DNA of 64,000 bases, from contig NZ_MAYH01000034.1 of NCBI RefSeq assembly GCF_001684975.1, forward strand, positions 62,001-126,000, read 5' to 3'. Positions within the stretch are counted from its first letter, which is position 1, and each line of letters starts with the position of its first letter. Below the pieces are notes generated by a model. That model saw nothing but the letters and a program-made list of their open reading frames with translations. It was not told the origin of the DNA and did no database searches. Below, piece after piece: positions 42,103 to 50,888 of the stretch. Made by a program: the position numbers and the translations under genes. The stretch is from Chryseobacterium artocarpi. Its GTDB lineage: Bacteria; Bacteroidota; Bacteroidia; Flavobacteriales; Weeksellaceae.

Positions 42103-43725
42103 ATGCCTTTATCTTATATTTATGGAGCCTCAGAGGTTCCATTATTAGGACAGACTATCGGAGCCAATCTTAAAAGTACTGTCGAAAAATACCCCAATCA
42201 GGAAGCATTAGTCTGCGTTCATCAGGATTACAGAGCTACTTACCAGGAATTTTACAACCAGACAACCGCTATTGCCAAAGCATTGATCTTTTTAGGTGCA
42301 AAAGCCGGCGACCGAATAGGAATATGGTCTTCCAACCGTTATGAATGGGTATTATTACAGTATGCAACCGCCAGAATTGGGACTATTTTAGTTAATATCA
42401 ATCCCGCATACAGAACTCATGAGCTGACTTATGTTCTGAATCAGTCCGAAGTTCGTTTTATTTTTTCTTCTTTAAGTTTTAAATCCAGCAATTACAAAGA
42501 AATGGTAGAATACGCCAAAGAGGTGTGTCCTACGCTTGAACATGAAATTTTCTTTGATGATAACTGGGAGACATTTGTAAACAATGGACAGGAAATATCG
42601 GATGAAGTGCTTCACAGCTTTGAAGAACATGTACAGTTTGATGATCCTGTAAATATTCAATATACATCCGGAACCACAGGTTTTCCCAAAGGAGTAACTC
42701 TTTCACATCACAATATTCTGAACAATGGTTATTTTATTGGAATACGATTAAAATACACTGAAAAAGACCGTGTCTGTATTCCTGTACCATTTTATCACTG
42801 CTTCGGAATGGTCATCGGAAACATATGTTGTACAGCTCACGGAGCCTGTATGATTATTCCCAATGATAGCTTTGATCCCGATATTACTTTAAAAACGGTT
42901 TCGGATGAAAAATGTACATCTTTATATGGAGTTCCTACCATGTTCATTGCCGAATTAGCGGTTAAGGATTTCGACTCTTATGATTTTTCAAGCCTAAGAA
43001 CTGGAGTAATGGCTGGCTCTGTATGCCCTCCGGAAATTATGAAAAAGGTGGAAAACCTTATGAACATTAAAGAAATGAGCATCTGCTATGGAATGACAGA
43101 AACCTCTCCGGTATCTACACAGACTTTAATAGGTACACCTCTCGAAAAACAGGTAAGCACAGTAGGAACTGTTCAGGATCATCTGGAAATAAAGATTGTT
43201 GATGAAAATGGAAGAATTCTGAAACGTGGCGAACATGGTGAACTTTGTACAAGGGGCTATTCCGTTATGCTAAAGTATTGGAATGATCCTGAAAACACCA
43301 AAAAAGTATTGGATGATGCCCGATGGATGCACACCGGAGATATGGCTGTAATGGATAAAGATGGATATATTACCATTTCGGGGAGAATTAAAGATTTAAT
43401 TATTCGTGGTGGAGAAAATATCTCACCTAAGGAAATTGAAGACTTTTTATATACATACACTCATATTCTGGATGTACAGATCATTGGAGTTCCAAGCGAT
43501 AAATTCGGGGAAGAGGTGATGGCTTGGATAAAGGTGAGAAAAGGATTTAATATCACCGAAGAAGAACTTCTGGAATATTGCAAGGGAAGAATTGCTCATT
43601 ATAAAGTTCCAAAGTACTGGAAGTTTGTGGATGAATTTCCAATGACGATTTCAGGAAAAATAAGAAAAGTGGAAATGCGAGAAATCTCTATGAAAGAACT
43701 TGGTTTGGAAAGCCATAAAGCTTAA
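42103..43725 (+). CDS. Acyl-CoA ligase, AMP-binding (fatty-acid-CoA synthetase like)
   Basis: Activates a carboxylic acid, probably a fatty acid, as acyl-AMP and then acyl-CoA. The P-loop-like AMP-binding motif YTSGTTGFPKGVTLSH is at about 187-202. Further core motifs are YGMTETSP (A5), HTGDMAVMDKDGYITISGR (A7/A8), RGGENISPKEIEDFLY and the C-terminal catalytic lysine in MTISGKIRKVEMRE. The 540-aa length and motif wording fit medium/long-chain fatty-acyl-CoA synthetases. It is probably monocistronic; the gap before it is 59 bp from the sigma-factor pair. Confidence 0.92.
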   Translation: MPLSYIYGASEVPLLGQTIGANLKSTVEKYPNQEALVCVHQDYRATYQEFYNQTTAIAKALIFLGAKAGDRIGIWSSNRYEWVLLQYATARIGTILVNINPAYRTHELTYVLNQSEVRFIFSSLSFKSSNYKEMVEYAKEVCPTLEHEIFFDDNWETFVNNGQEISDEVLHSFEEHVQFDDPVNIQYTSGTTGFPKGVTLSHHNILNNGYFIGIRLKYTEKDRVCIPVPFYHCFGMVIGNICCTAHGACMIIPNDSFDPDITLKTVSDEKCTSLYGVPTMFIAELAVKDFDSYDFSSLRTGVMAGSVCPPEIMKKVENLMNIKEMSICYGMTETSPVSTQTLIGTPLEKQVSTVGTVQDHLEIKIVDENGRILKRGEHGELCTRGYSVMLKYWNDPENTKKVLDDARWMHTGDMAVMDKDGYITISGRIKDLIIRGGENISPKEIEDFLYTYTHILDVQIIGVPSDKFGEEVMAWIKVRKGFNITEEELLEYCKGRIAHYKVPKYWKFVDEFPMTISGKIRKVEMREISMKELGLESHKA

Positions 43726-43870
43726 TTGAATGACTTAACCACAAAGTTTTTTGAACACTTTAATTATTTTAAGATACTACTAACTGTTTGAGAAGAGCAC
43801 TTAATTTATCGAGATCTTTTATTTTCATTGATATTATAATGAATATTACAGTTGAAGGACTGCATATTCT

Positions 43871-43918
43871 CCTCCCCTGGAGAGGTGGCAAAAATTCTTC
43901 GAATTTTTGACGAGGTGG
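43871..43918. repeat. REP-like palindromic element
   Basis: CTCC-CCT-GGAG is followed by GAGGTGG, then the perfect 9-bp stem CAAAAATTC-TTC-GAATTTTTG (43889-43909), then a second GAGGTGG (43912-43918). GC-rich hairpin plus flanking direct repeats is the look of a bacterial REP/BIME unit. It lies in the gap between convergent genes. Confidence 0.65.
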
Positions 43919-43975
43919 TTTTATGAAAGCCGTCATTAATAAACAACCCAACTTTCAATGATACCCAATACAAAC

Positions 43976-44006
43976 AAAAAAAGCATTTCAAATTGAAATG
44001 CTTTTT
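43976..44006 (-). terminator. Terminator of rpoN
   Basis: AAAAAGCATTTCA (43978-43990) and TGAAATGCTTTTT (43994-44006) form a 13-bp stem with a 3-nt loop just after the rpoN stop. A-runs and T-runs on both sides make it able to act in both directions. Confidence 0.85.
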
Positions 44007-44012
44007 ATTTTA

Positions 44013-45476
44013 TTAAAGTTCTTTTCTTAATCTTGCCACAGGAATATTGAGCTGTTCACGATATTTAGCAATCGTTCTTCTTGCAATATTATAACCCTGT
44101 TCTTTTAAAATTACCACTAAAGCATCGTCTGTTAATGGTTTTCTTTTATTCTCTTTGCTGATCACTTCCTGAAGATGGGTCTTAATCTCTTTTGTAGAAA
44201 CTTCTTCCCCATCATCATTCGTTAAGCTATCTGAGAAAAGGTCTTTAAGATAAACAATACCGTTTGGAGTATCAGCATATTTACTTTTTACCACTCTTGA
44301 GATTGTAGAAATATCAAAACCTGTGATATCTGCCACGTCTTTCAAGATCATTGGCTTTAAAGATTTCTCATCACCTGTGATAAAGTACTCTTTCTGGAAC
44401 TTTACAATAGCTGTAATTGTTTGCAATAATGTATTCTGACGCTGATTAATTGCATCAATATACCATTTTGCTGCATCTAGTTTTTGCTTAATAAATAAAG
44501 CAGCCTGTTTGTGTTCTGAAGAGTTTTTATCATGTGAATATGTTGTCAGAATGTCTTTATATTCCTCAGATACTCTTAAAGTAGGAGCATTTTTACTGTT
44601 AAGCATAGGAATTACCTGTCCATCCTTTACCTGGATCACAAAATCCGGGATAATTTCCTGGTTGATGGTAATCGTTTGTGTATCAAAGTTTCCTCCAACT
44701 TTTGGTGAAAGTTTTGAAATTTCATCCAGTGCATCCTTTAGATCATCTTCTTCAATATCATACTTCTGAATAATCTTATTGTAGTGTTTATTCGTTAAAG
44801 CATCAAACTGATGTCTCAGAATATTGGCTGCTAAAGAAACAGCTTTATCTGAACTGACTTTCTTTTCAATCTGCAATAATAAACATTCCTGCAGACCTCT
44901 CGCACCCACACCAGGTGGATCAAGCTTCTGAACATAATTTTCGAGTATATCCTCTATTTTTTCTTTGGTCGTGTAGATTCCTTGGGAGAAAGCGAGATCA
45001 TCAACAATGGATTTGATCTCTCTTCTTAAATATCCGTCTGTATCTAAGTTTCCGATCAAATATTCTGCAATCTTAAGATCTTCATCACTGATATTCACCA
45101 GATGAATCTGTTCCATCAGATAATCATACAAAGACTGCCCTTCCGTTAAAAGACTTTCATTATCAAATTCCTCATCATCCGGAGAGTAGTTGCTGGACGC
45201 GGTTTTATAGCTTGGCTCGTCGTCATAGATATACTCATTAACGTCGAAGTCTGTTTCAATGCTTTCTGTACCCTCATCCTGATAAGCATCTTCCAAAGAA
45301 GAATACTCATCTTCCTTAGAATCATCCTTGGCAATTTCCAAAGCAGGGTTTTCTTCTAACTCTCTCTCCAACTCCTCTTCAAATTCAAGAGTATGAAGCT
45401 GAATAAGCTTCATTAATTGGATCTGCTGAGGTGCCAGCTTCTGTCCTAATTTGAGTTGTAAGTGTTGTTTAAGCAT
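44013..45476 (-). CDS. rpoN: RNA polymerase sigma-54 factor
   Basis: Alternative sigma factor that needs an AAA+ enhancer-binding activator. Region I begins MLKQHLQLKLGQKLAPQQIQ (the usual glutamine-rich helix), followed by an acidic region II (about 55-125). The core-binding region has DPPGVGARGLQECLLLQ. The DNA-binding part contains DVADITGFDISTISRVVKSKY. The RpoN box ARRTIAKYREQLNIP lies near the C-terminus. At 487 aa it is complete. No enhancer-binding protein gene is present in the window. Confidence 0.97.
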   Translation of the reverse strand: MLKQHLQLKLGQKLAPQQIQLMKLIQLHTLEFEEELERELEENPALEIAKDDSKEDEYSSLEDAYQDEGTESIETDFDVNEYIYDDEPSYKTASSNYSPDDEEFDNESLLTEGQSLYDYLMEQIHLVNISDEDLKIAEYLIGNLDTDGYLRREIKSIVDDLAFSQGIYTTKEKIEDILENYVQKLDPPGVGARGLQECLLLQIEKKVSSDKAVSLAANILRHQFDALTNKHYNKIIQKYDIEEDDLKDALDEISKLSPKVGGNFDTQTITINQEIIPDFVIQVKDGQVIPMLNSKNAPTLRVSEEYKDILTTYSHDKNSSEHKQAALFIKQKLDAAKWYIDAINQRQNTLLQTITAIVKFQKEYFITGDEKSLKPMILKDVADITGFDISTISRVVKSKYADTPNGIVYLKDLFSDSLTNDDGEEVSTKEIKTHLQEVISKENKRKPLTDDALVVILKEQGYNIARRTIAKYREQLNIPVARLRKEL

Positions 45477-45593
45477 ATTAATATTGGCGTTTTAACATAA
45501 CATATTCTACGAATTTAATAAATTTATTTGACAAAAAATACATTTAGCATGATTTTTGCTTTATACATCCAGTATAATAAACTATTAATAAAT

Positions 45594-45629
45594 AAAAAAA
45601 GCCTTAAACAAATGTTAAGGCTTTTTTTT
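45594..45629 (-). terminator. Intrinsic terminator of asnS
   Basis: GCCTTAA and TTAAGGC pair within AAAAAAAGCC...GGCTTTTTTT (45594-45629), directly after the asnS stop at 45636. A and T runs flank the stem on both sides. Confidence 0.85.
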
Positions 45630-45635
45630 ATTACT

Positions 45636-47084
45636 CTAGAATTCAGCGCTTTTCGGCGTTCTTGGGAAAGGAATCACGTCTCTGATGTTTGTCATTCCTG
45701 TTACGAAAAGAACCAGTCTTTCCAACCCTAAACCGAACCCTGCATGTGGCACAGAACCGAATTTTCTGGTATCAAGGTACCACCAAAGTTCATGCTCATC
45801 TACATGCATATCTGCCATTTTCTCTTTTAATACGTCTAATCTTGCTTCTCTTTCTGATCCACCGATGATTTCACCGATGCCAGGGAAAAGAACATCCATT
45901 GCAGCAACTGTTTTGTTGTCTTCGTTCAGCTTCATATAGAAAGCTTTGATTTCTTTTGGATAATCGAACAATACAACCGGGCACTCGAAGTGTTTTTCCA
46001 CCAAATATCTTTCGTGCTCAGACTGAAGATCAGCGCCCCATTTTTCAACAGGATAAGCAAATTTTCCTTTCTTGTTCTCTTTAGAGTTCAATAAGATCTC
46101 GATAGCTTCTGTATAGCTTACACGCTTGAAACGCTTTGCTACTACATTTTGAAGTTTTTCAATAAGACCTTCTTTTGCTCTTTCTTTTTCCGGTTTTGTC
46201 TTTTGTTCTTCTGCAAAACGGTTATCTAAGAACTCCAGATCATCTTTACAGTTATCCAATACATACTGGATCACATATTTTAAGAAATCTTCTGCAAGAT
46301 CGATGTTATCTTCAAGGTTGTTGAATGCTACTTCCGGCTCAATCATCCAGAATTCTGCAAGGTGTCTTGTTGTATTTGAATTTTCAGCACGGAAGGTAGG
46401 TCCGAAAGTATAGATTCTTCCTAATCCCATTGCAGCAGTTTCTCCTTCAAGCTGTCCTGAAACGGTAAGATTCGTTTTTCTTCCGAAGAAATCCTGAGCA
46501 AAATCAATTTCACCTTCTTCGGTTCTTGGCATATTGTTTAGGTCAAAGTTCGTCACGCCAAACATTTCTCCTGCACCTTCTGCATCAGCCCCTGTAATTA
46601 CCGGTGTGTTGATATAAAAGAACTGATTTTGGTTGAAGAATGAGTGAACAGCAAAACTTACCGCGTGACGTACTCTGAAAACAGCTCCGAATAAATTCGT
46701 TCTGAATCTTAAGTGTGCTTGCTCACGAAGTTTTTCAAGACTATGTTTTTTAGGCTGAAGGATCGTGTTCTGAAGCTCTTCTGTAAAGTTATCTCCTAAA
46801 ATAATGATCTTTTTAGCAACAATTTCCACAGATTGACCAGCTCCCTGACTTTCCACCACTTCACCTACTACTTTAAGGGAAGAAGCTGTGCTAATTTTCT
46901 TGATGATCTCTTCATCAAAATTTTCGAAATCAACAACTATCTGCAAATTATTAATCGTAGAACCATCATTAAGTGCTATAAAGCGATTAGCACGGAATGA
47001 TCTTACCCATCCGTAAACTGTAATGTCATGATGTAATACTTTCTTGTAATCCTTTAGGATTTCTTTGATCGTTTGCTTTTTCAT
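45636..47084 (-). CDS. asnS: Asparagine-tRNA ligase
   Basis: Charges tRNA-Asn. An N-terminal OB-fold ([20 protein letters not shown], about 19-38) precedes the class II catalytic core. Motif 2 is visible in [25 protein letters not shown] and motif 3 in [31 protein letters not shown]. The [17 protein letters not shown] wording and 482-aa length favour AsnRS over AspRS. The gene has its own promoter and terminator. Confidence 0.97.
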   Translation of the reverse strand: MKKQTIKEILKDYKKVLHHDITVYGWVRSFRANRFIALNDGSTINNLQIVVDFENFDEEIIKKISTASSLKVVGEVVESQGAGQSVEIVAKKIIILGDNFTEELQNTILQPKKHSLEKLREQAHLRFRTNLFGAVFRVRHAVSFAVHSFFNQNQFFYINTPVITGADAEGAGEMFGVTNFDLNNMPRTEEGEIDFAQDFFGRKTNLTVSGQLEGETAAMGLGRIYTFGPTFRAENSNTTRHLAEFWMIEPEVAFNNLEDNIDLAEDFLKYVIQYVLDNCKDDLEFLDNRFAEEQKTKPEKERAKEGLIEKLQNVVAKRFKRVSYTEAIEILLNSKENKKGKFAYPVEKWGADLQSEHERYLVEKHFECPVVLFDYPKEIKAFYMKLNEDNKTVAAMDVLFPGIGEIIGGSEREARLDVLKEKMADMHVDEHELWWYLDTRKFGSVPHAGFGLGLERLVLFVTGMTNIRDVIPFPRTPKSAEF

Positions 47085-47122
47085 TTGTTGATAATAAATT
47101 TTTGTATAAAAATTAATGGTTG

Positions 47123-47130
47123 CAAAGTTA
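47123..47130 (-). promoter_or_regulatory. Putative -7 element (TAACTTTG) of asnS
   Basis: The minus strand reads TAACTTTG, matching TAnnTTTG, 38 nt before the asnS ATG and directly after the terminator of the preceding unit. Confidence 0.5.
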
Positions 47131-47160
47131 CAAAAAAACAGCGCAACTTGATGATTGCGC
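47131..47160 (-). terminator. Intrinsic terminator upstream of asnS
   Basis: GCGCAA and TTGCGC (ends of 47141-47160) pair across an 8-nt loop; on the minus strand TG and a T-run follow. It can end the envelope-protein operon whose last stop is at 47279. Confidence 0.7.
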
Positions 47161-47278
47161 CCTCGTTAAAAATCATTTATCAATTATTTAATGTATCCAA
47201 TGAAAGAAACTGTTTTCTTTTACCCTATCCAACCGGTTAAGACGAAGGGATTAAGACCTGTTTTTCCATCTTTTATTT

Positions 47279-47938
47279 TTAAAAATTAATGATCGGAAGA
47301 CTTCTTTTGGCATTTTTGTTCCATAGCCCTATCTGAAGTCCCTTTCCTTTTTTAGACTTGTTAATGATGCCTATCTGAACTCCTTTTATTTCATCTGCTC
47401 CATTTAAACCTCCTATTTGTACCCCTTCCATCTTTTCTGATGAATTAAAAGCTGATATGCTCACCCCTTTCAATACATCTACATTATTTCCCATCATTGA
47501 AATGAAAACACCATTTCCTTTATCCATATAATTCATAAGTCCTGAAGCTGAAACACCACTTACTTTTTTACTATAATTGTAAAGGGAGACAGACAGCCCG
47601 TGATGAGTTACTTCTCTACCATACCCTGCACTTGAAATATTAAGCCCGTTTACTGTAAGTGGGGAACTATCATCTCTCGGTTTTGATGGGTCATAAAACA
47701 TCCAGATCACAAGTCCCAAAGGGTTAAGCTCCAAATTAAAACCATTAATCTTCTGGCTATATCTGCTATTATCCATGAGGCTTCCGCCCAACCCTACAGC
47801 AAACCCGTTTACTTCTTTTATTTTTCCGCTCAAAGGTGTTATTGAAACAACTTTGCTTTTTGTAGCAACAAGAGAGTCCTGTGCATATATCATTCCTTGA
47901 AAAAGAAATAAAGATGCTATTAAAAATATTGTTTTCAT
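47279..47938 (-). CDS. LA_2272-like surface-repeat protein (third gene of operon)
   Basis: A 219-aa secreted or outer-membrane protein with signal peptide MKTIFLIASLFLFQGMIYAQ. Residues about 40-205 are built of repeated short strands with the pattern KGxxIGxxNxxxKxxGVQIG, ending KGLQIGLWNKNAKRSLPIINF. This matches the LA_2272-type surface-repeat family as I remember it; no function is known. It is a paralogue of the first gene of the same operon (48510-49160), with the same closing motif. Its ATG overlaps the stop of the lipoprotein gene by 4 bp. Confidence 0.8.
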   Translation of the reverse strand: MKTIFLIASLFLFQGMIYAQDSLVATKSKVVSITPLSGKIKEVNGFAVGLGGSLMDNSRYSQKINGFNLELNPLGLVIWMFYDPSKPRDDSSPLTVNGLNISSAGYGREVTHHGLSVSLYNYSKKVSGVSASGLMNYMDKGNGVFISMMGNNVDVLKGVSISAFNSSEKMEGVQIGGLNGADEIKGVQIGIINKSKKGKGLQIGLWNKNAKRSLPIINF

Positions 47939-48513
47939 CGGTTGATTCTTTTATATTTTTCTGCATAATTGATCGTGTATCCGGACCAGAAGAAAAGCAG
48001 TAAGGCTCCACTATTATCCTTATAGTTCTGAATAAGAAGATTTTTATCCCTTGTCAATCCCATTCTTGATTGGGAAACCTGACAACCTCCTAATAAATAA
48101 GGAACTCCGTGGCATTTTGAAGTGTAGTTTTTAAGTAAAAGCATTCCTTTTTTAAGCTCGGCATCATATTTAAAAAGATATTTAACTTCATTACCCTTTA
48201 AAAAGGCAAACTGTATCTCATACATTTTGTCTTTCACCAATGGTACAGATTTTATCCTCACCCGATCACAATTATTAATCAATGAACTTTGCACATCAAG
48301 TATATCTCCAACATTCCCTGCTGTATCTGATTTTACATTATCATTCCTTACATACTCATATCCATTGTAATCATAATCTCCGTCAATCATGTGAACATTT
48401 TCTTTTTTCACTTCCAGCCAATCATCTTTAATCATTGATTTTCTAAAACTCACACAAGAACTCAGGCTAAAAGTCATTATTGTTGATACCATTATTAAAA
48501 CTAAATTTTTCAT
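47935..48513 (-). CDS. Hypothetical lipoprotein (second gene of operon)
   Basis: A 192-aa protein with lipobox SLSSC, giving lipidated Cys20 after MKNLVLIMVSTIMTFSLSS. The mature part is hydrophilic, with no recognised domain; it contains YDYNGYEYVRNDNVKSD and a late LLGGCQVSQSRMG. It overlaps both neighbours by 4 bp, so all three genes are translationally coupled. Position between two surface-repeat paralogues suggests a joint envelope role. It may anchor or escort the repeat proteins, which is only a guess. Confidence 0.8.
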   Translation of the reverse strand: MKNLVLIMVSTIMTFSLSSCVSFRKSMIKDDWLEVKKENVHMIDGDYDYNGYEYVRNDNVKSDTAGNVGDILDVQSSLINNCDRVRIKSVPLVKDKMYEIQFAFLKGNEVKYLFKYDAELKKGMLLLKNYTSKCHGVPYLLGGCQVSQSRMGLTRDKNLLIQNYKDNSGALLLFFWSGYTINYAEKYKRINR

Positions 48514-49160
48514 GGCTTTTGATTTTTTTGTTTTCTAAAATTCCAATTGATAAAAGGAAGCTTTCTTTTTCCGTTCTCATTCCATGCTCCGATCTGTATT
48601 CCCCGAAAATCCTCACAACTGTTATACAATGATATCTGAAGTCCTCTGCATTTCTGCCCGACGTTCGCAAAAGGAGCTACAGAAACACCTTTTATTTCAT
48701 GATGTAAATTATAAAGTGGAGAAACAGCCATTCCATTGGTGATAGCATATGAATTAATATTACTTGAAACATTGATCTCCAAACCATTGGTCATTGTAGG
48801 CTCCATATTAATAAGAGATAACTGAAGCCCGTTGATTTTATTCATTTTATTTTCAGAAACAACTTCATAGTCATCATTCAAACTTCCTTTACTTAATGCA
48901 TCCGGTAAATTAAAAGCCAATAAAAAAGGATAAAAAATGCCCACTATATTTGCTCCCATAACCAGTCCGTTTACTTTCTTGGGAACGAGATCACCATCCT
49001 CTTCAAAGTATTTAAATAAAATACCATTTATATTTTTTACATTTTTTGAGGGTGAAAATCCAAAAACTTGAGGTCTTAAAGAATCTGCTTTTATAGTGTC
49101 TGATGCATAGATCATGCTACTGAATAAAAGTATTGGTATTAAAAAAAATTGTGTTTTCAT
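48510..49160 (-). CDS. LA_2272-like surface-repeat protein (first gene of operon)
   Basis: A 216-aa paralogue of the protein at 47279-47938, with signal peptide MKTQFFLIPILLFSSMIYAS. The repeat section includes NGLQLSLINMEPTMTNGLEI, HEIKGVSVAPFANVGQKCRG and RGIQIGAWNENGKRKLPFIN, then a basic tail FRKQKNQKP. It is the first gene after the divergent regulatory region and shares that region with the HTH regulator. Its stop overlaps the lipoprotein ATG by 4 bp. Confidence 0.8.
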   Translation of the reverse strand: MKTQFFLIPILLFSSMIYASDTIKADSLRPQVFGFSPSKNVKNINGILFKYFEEDGDLVPKKVNGLVMGANIVGIFYPFLLAFNLPDALSKGSLNDDYEVVSENKMNKINGLQLSLINMEPTMTNGLEINVSSNINSYAITNGMAVSPLYNLHHEIKGVSVAPFANVGQKCRGLQISLYNSCEDFRGIQIGAWNENGKRKLPFINWNFRKQKNQKP

Positions 49161-49214
49161 AACTTCTAACTTTAAAATTATAGCTCAAAATTATCCGCTC
49201 AAGGAAGATTTCTG

Positions 49215-49230
49215 AATGTGAAAACACATT
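49215..49230. promoter_or_regulatory. Operator-like inverted repeat AATGTG-AAAA-CACATT
   Basis: AATGTG (49215-49220) and CACATT (49225-49230) are perfect inverted halves around AAAA. The core TGTGAAAACACA nearly repeats at 49246-49262. Centres are about 31.5 bp apart, three helical turns. Confidence 0.55.
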
Positions 49231-49241
49231 AAAAAAAATAT

Positions 49242-49249
49242 TACATTTG
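49242..49249 (+). promoter_or_regulatory. Putative -7 element (TACATTTG) of the HTH regulator gene
   Basis: TACATTTG matches TAnnTTTG and overlaps the left arm of the inverted repeat at 49246-49262, 16 nt before the ATG. Binding at the repeat would block this promoter. Confidence 0.5.
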
Positions 49250-49262
49250 TGAAAATCACAAA
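49246..49262. promoter_or_regulatory. Operator-like inverted repeat TTTGTGA-AAA-TCACAAA
   Basis: Perfect 7-bp inverted halves (49246-49252 and 49256-49262) flank AAA. The site lies between the -7 element and the start codon of the regulator gene, as expected for autoregulation. Confidence 0.6.
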
Positions 49263-49265
49263 ACT

Positions 49266-50192
49266 ATGCACCAGGAAGCTTTATTAAAAGAAATCCGGAG
49301 AAAAATTGGCGACCGGTCACTAAACGACGAGATTGCTAATATTCTTAATATCAGCTATGATGCTGCTCACAGGAGGACTTCACAAAAAGCAAAATTCAGT
49401 TTTGAAGAAGCGCTGGAACTTGCAAAATATTATCAAATCTCTCTTGACCAGTTTTTAGGCGCGGAAAATCAATTAGTTGTTAAGAGAACACAACCAGTAA
49501 AAACTACCGAAGATCTTTTAAATTACTTTGAAAACTCACTTAAAATTCTGAATGTATTTCAGGATATTACCCATTCTAAAGTATATTATTCCGCTAAAGA
49601 TATTCCGTTTTTCTATACCATTTCAGATTCTGTTTTGTCCCGTTTCAAATTTTATGTCTGGATGAATCTGTTGAATCAGGATAAGTTTTTAAGTCCTTTT
49701 CATGAATTTAATATGCAATATCATTCTGTTAAAAATGAAATGCTTAAGGACCTATATGACAAGCAAAATGTTACAGAAATTTGGAATGACACTACCATTC
49801 TGAGCGCTTTAAGACAGATTACCTTTTACTCTGAAATGGGTTTACTAAGAAAAAATGACATTGAACTGATTCTCGAAGACCTGAAGAAATTATTAATGGA
49901 TCTGGAAAATAAAACATTGGAAAAATCTAATTTTCAGATTTACATCAACGATCTGGTGATTTTAAACAACAGTATTTTGTTTAAAAATGAGCAACAATGT
50001 TCTTTCTTTATCCCTTTCAGTATGTTTGGATACATGATGACCAATGATAAAATAACCTGTGAAGATTCTTTAAGCTATTTTGAACACCAGATCAAAAATT
50101 CAAGATCATTGAATGAATCCGGAAACCGGGAAAGAAAGATGTTCTTTAATAAAATGTATGAACAGATTGAAAATTTAAATCAAAAATTATAA
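49266..50192 (+). CDS. HTH-type transcriptional regulator with long C-terminal domain
   Basis: A 308-aa protein. Residues about 5-60 form a lambda-repressor-like helix-turn-helix (KIGDRSLNDEIANILNISYD, then AAHRRTSQKAKFSFEEALEL and AKYYQISLDQFLG). The remaining 240 residues are helical, soluble and unrecognised; they may sense a ligand or mediate oligomerisation. This N-HTH plus long unknown domain is frequent in Flavobacteria. It diverges from the three-gene envelope operon across a 105-bp region with two similar inverted repeats. It probably controls that operon and itself; direction of control is unknown. Confidence 0.85.
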   Translation: MHQEALLKEIRRKIGDRSLNDEIANILNISYDAAHRRTSQKAKFSFEEALELAKYYQISLDQFLGAENQLVVKRTQPVKTTEDLLNYFENSLKILNVFQDITHSKVYYSAKDIPFFYTISDSVLSRFKFYVWMNLLNQDKFLSPFHEFNMQYHSVKNEMLKDLYDKQNVTEIWNDTTILSALRQITFYSEMGLLRKNDIELILEDLKKLLMDLENKTLEKSNFQIYINDLVILNNSILFKNEQQCSFFIPFSMFGYMMTNDKITCEDSLSYFEHQIKNSRSLNESGNRERKMFFNKMYEQIENLNQKL

Positions 50193-50260
50193 TATTTAAT
50201 CAACTTTTGAGATAATTATAGGTTGTATTAAAATATTTTTTCACCAGAAACTAAATTATG

Positions 50261-50268
50261 TATATTTG
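50261..50268 (+). promoter_or_regulatory. Putative -7 element (TATATTTG) of the 145-aa gene
   Basis: TATATTTG matches TAnnTTTG, 41 bp before the ATG at 50310. No -33 TTG was found at 19 nt. Confidence 0.4.
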
Positions 50269-50309
50269 AACAATAATCAATTTTTAGTAAAACTAATCCC
50301 ATACAAACA

Positions 50310-50747
50310 ATGACATTCAACGAAATAAAGAAAGAAATTAAACTTGAGATTAAAACAGATAAAAAAGTAAAAGCAATTTGGTATTGGGGATTATTTTCTA
50401 TGATTGGTGTATTTATCTTAAAATGGATAAGAGCCAAACACATGCATCTTTCTGAAGCTCAGGATTTTCTTCAGGGAACATTGCCCAACTTTTTCGCTGC
50501 TACTGGAATTTGTGTATCAATATTTGTATTCTACAAACTTCTTTTTCGTACAGATGCTTCTTCTTCAAAAAAATTAATCTTTTCAATATTATTTACTTTT
50601 TTCGGATTAATACTTTGGGAAGTTATTCAGTTTTTTATGGGCTCTCCAATGGATATTTACGATGTACTGATGACCGCTTTAGGTTGTATTCTTACAGCAG
50701 GTTTTATAAAATTTCTTTACTCTGAAAAGACATCACAAAAGATCTAG
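50310..50747 (+). CDS. Small membrane protein, VanZ-like C-terminus
   Basis: A 145-aa protein with a cytoplasmic basic N-terminus (MTFNEIKKEIKLEIKTDKK) and four membrane segments. The last part, LWEVIQFFMGSPMDIYDVLM then TALGCILTAG, resembles the D-V-x-x-N/A-x-x-G end of VanZ-like proteins, but it is short and the call is tentative. It is monocistronic by spacing. The reading frame continues open for 42 codons after its TAG stop; see findings. Confidence 0.7.
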   Translation: MTFNEIKKEIKLEIKTDKKVKAIWYWGLFSMIGVFILKWIRAKHMHLSEAQDFLQGTLPNFFAATGICVSIFVFYKLLFRTDASSSKKLIFSILFTFFGLILWEVIQFFMGSPMDIYDVLMTALGCILTAGFIKFLYSEKTSQKI

Positions 50748-50876
50748 ACATTTAAGTATATTATAAATGTTCACAATGGAAGTATTTCTGAAAATCAAAA
50801 AGAAATTGATTTCAGGGAAATGATAAAGATTATTTATGAAAAGCGAATGACCAATAAGGAAACTGATCATGCATAA
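50748..50876 (+). other. Open in-frame extension after the TAG stop, possible gene remnant
   Basis: Directly after TAG (50745-50747) the same frame stays open to a TAA at 50874-50876. The middle part reads HNGSISENQKEIDFREMIKI and then IYEKRMTNKETDHA, which looks protein-like. It could be a remnant of a neighbouring gene or a readthrough tail. It has no start codon or promoter of its own. Confidence 0.3.
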
Positions 50877-50888
50877 AAAGAAAATTAT

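Noticed and set aside
45146..45334. Met-rich frame inside rpoN
   Set aside because: It is an out-of-frame shadow of the acidic region II of RpoN.
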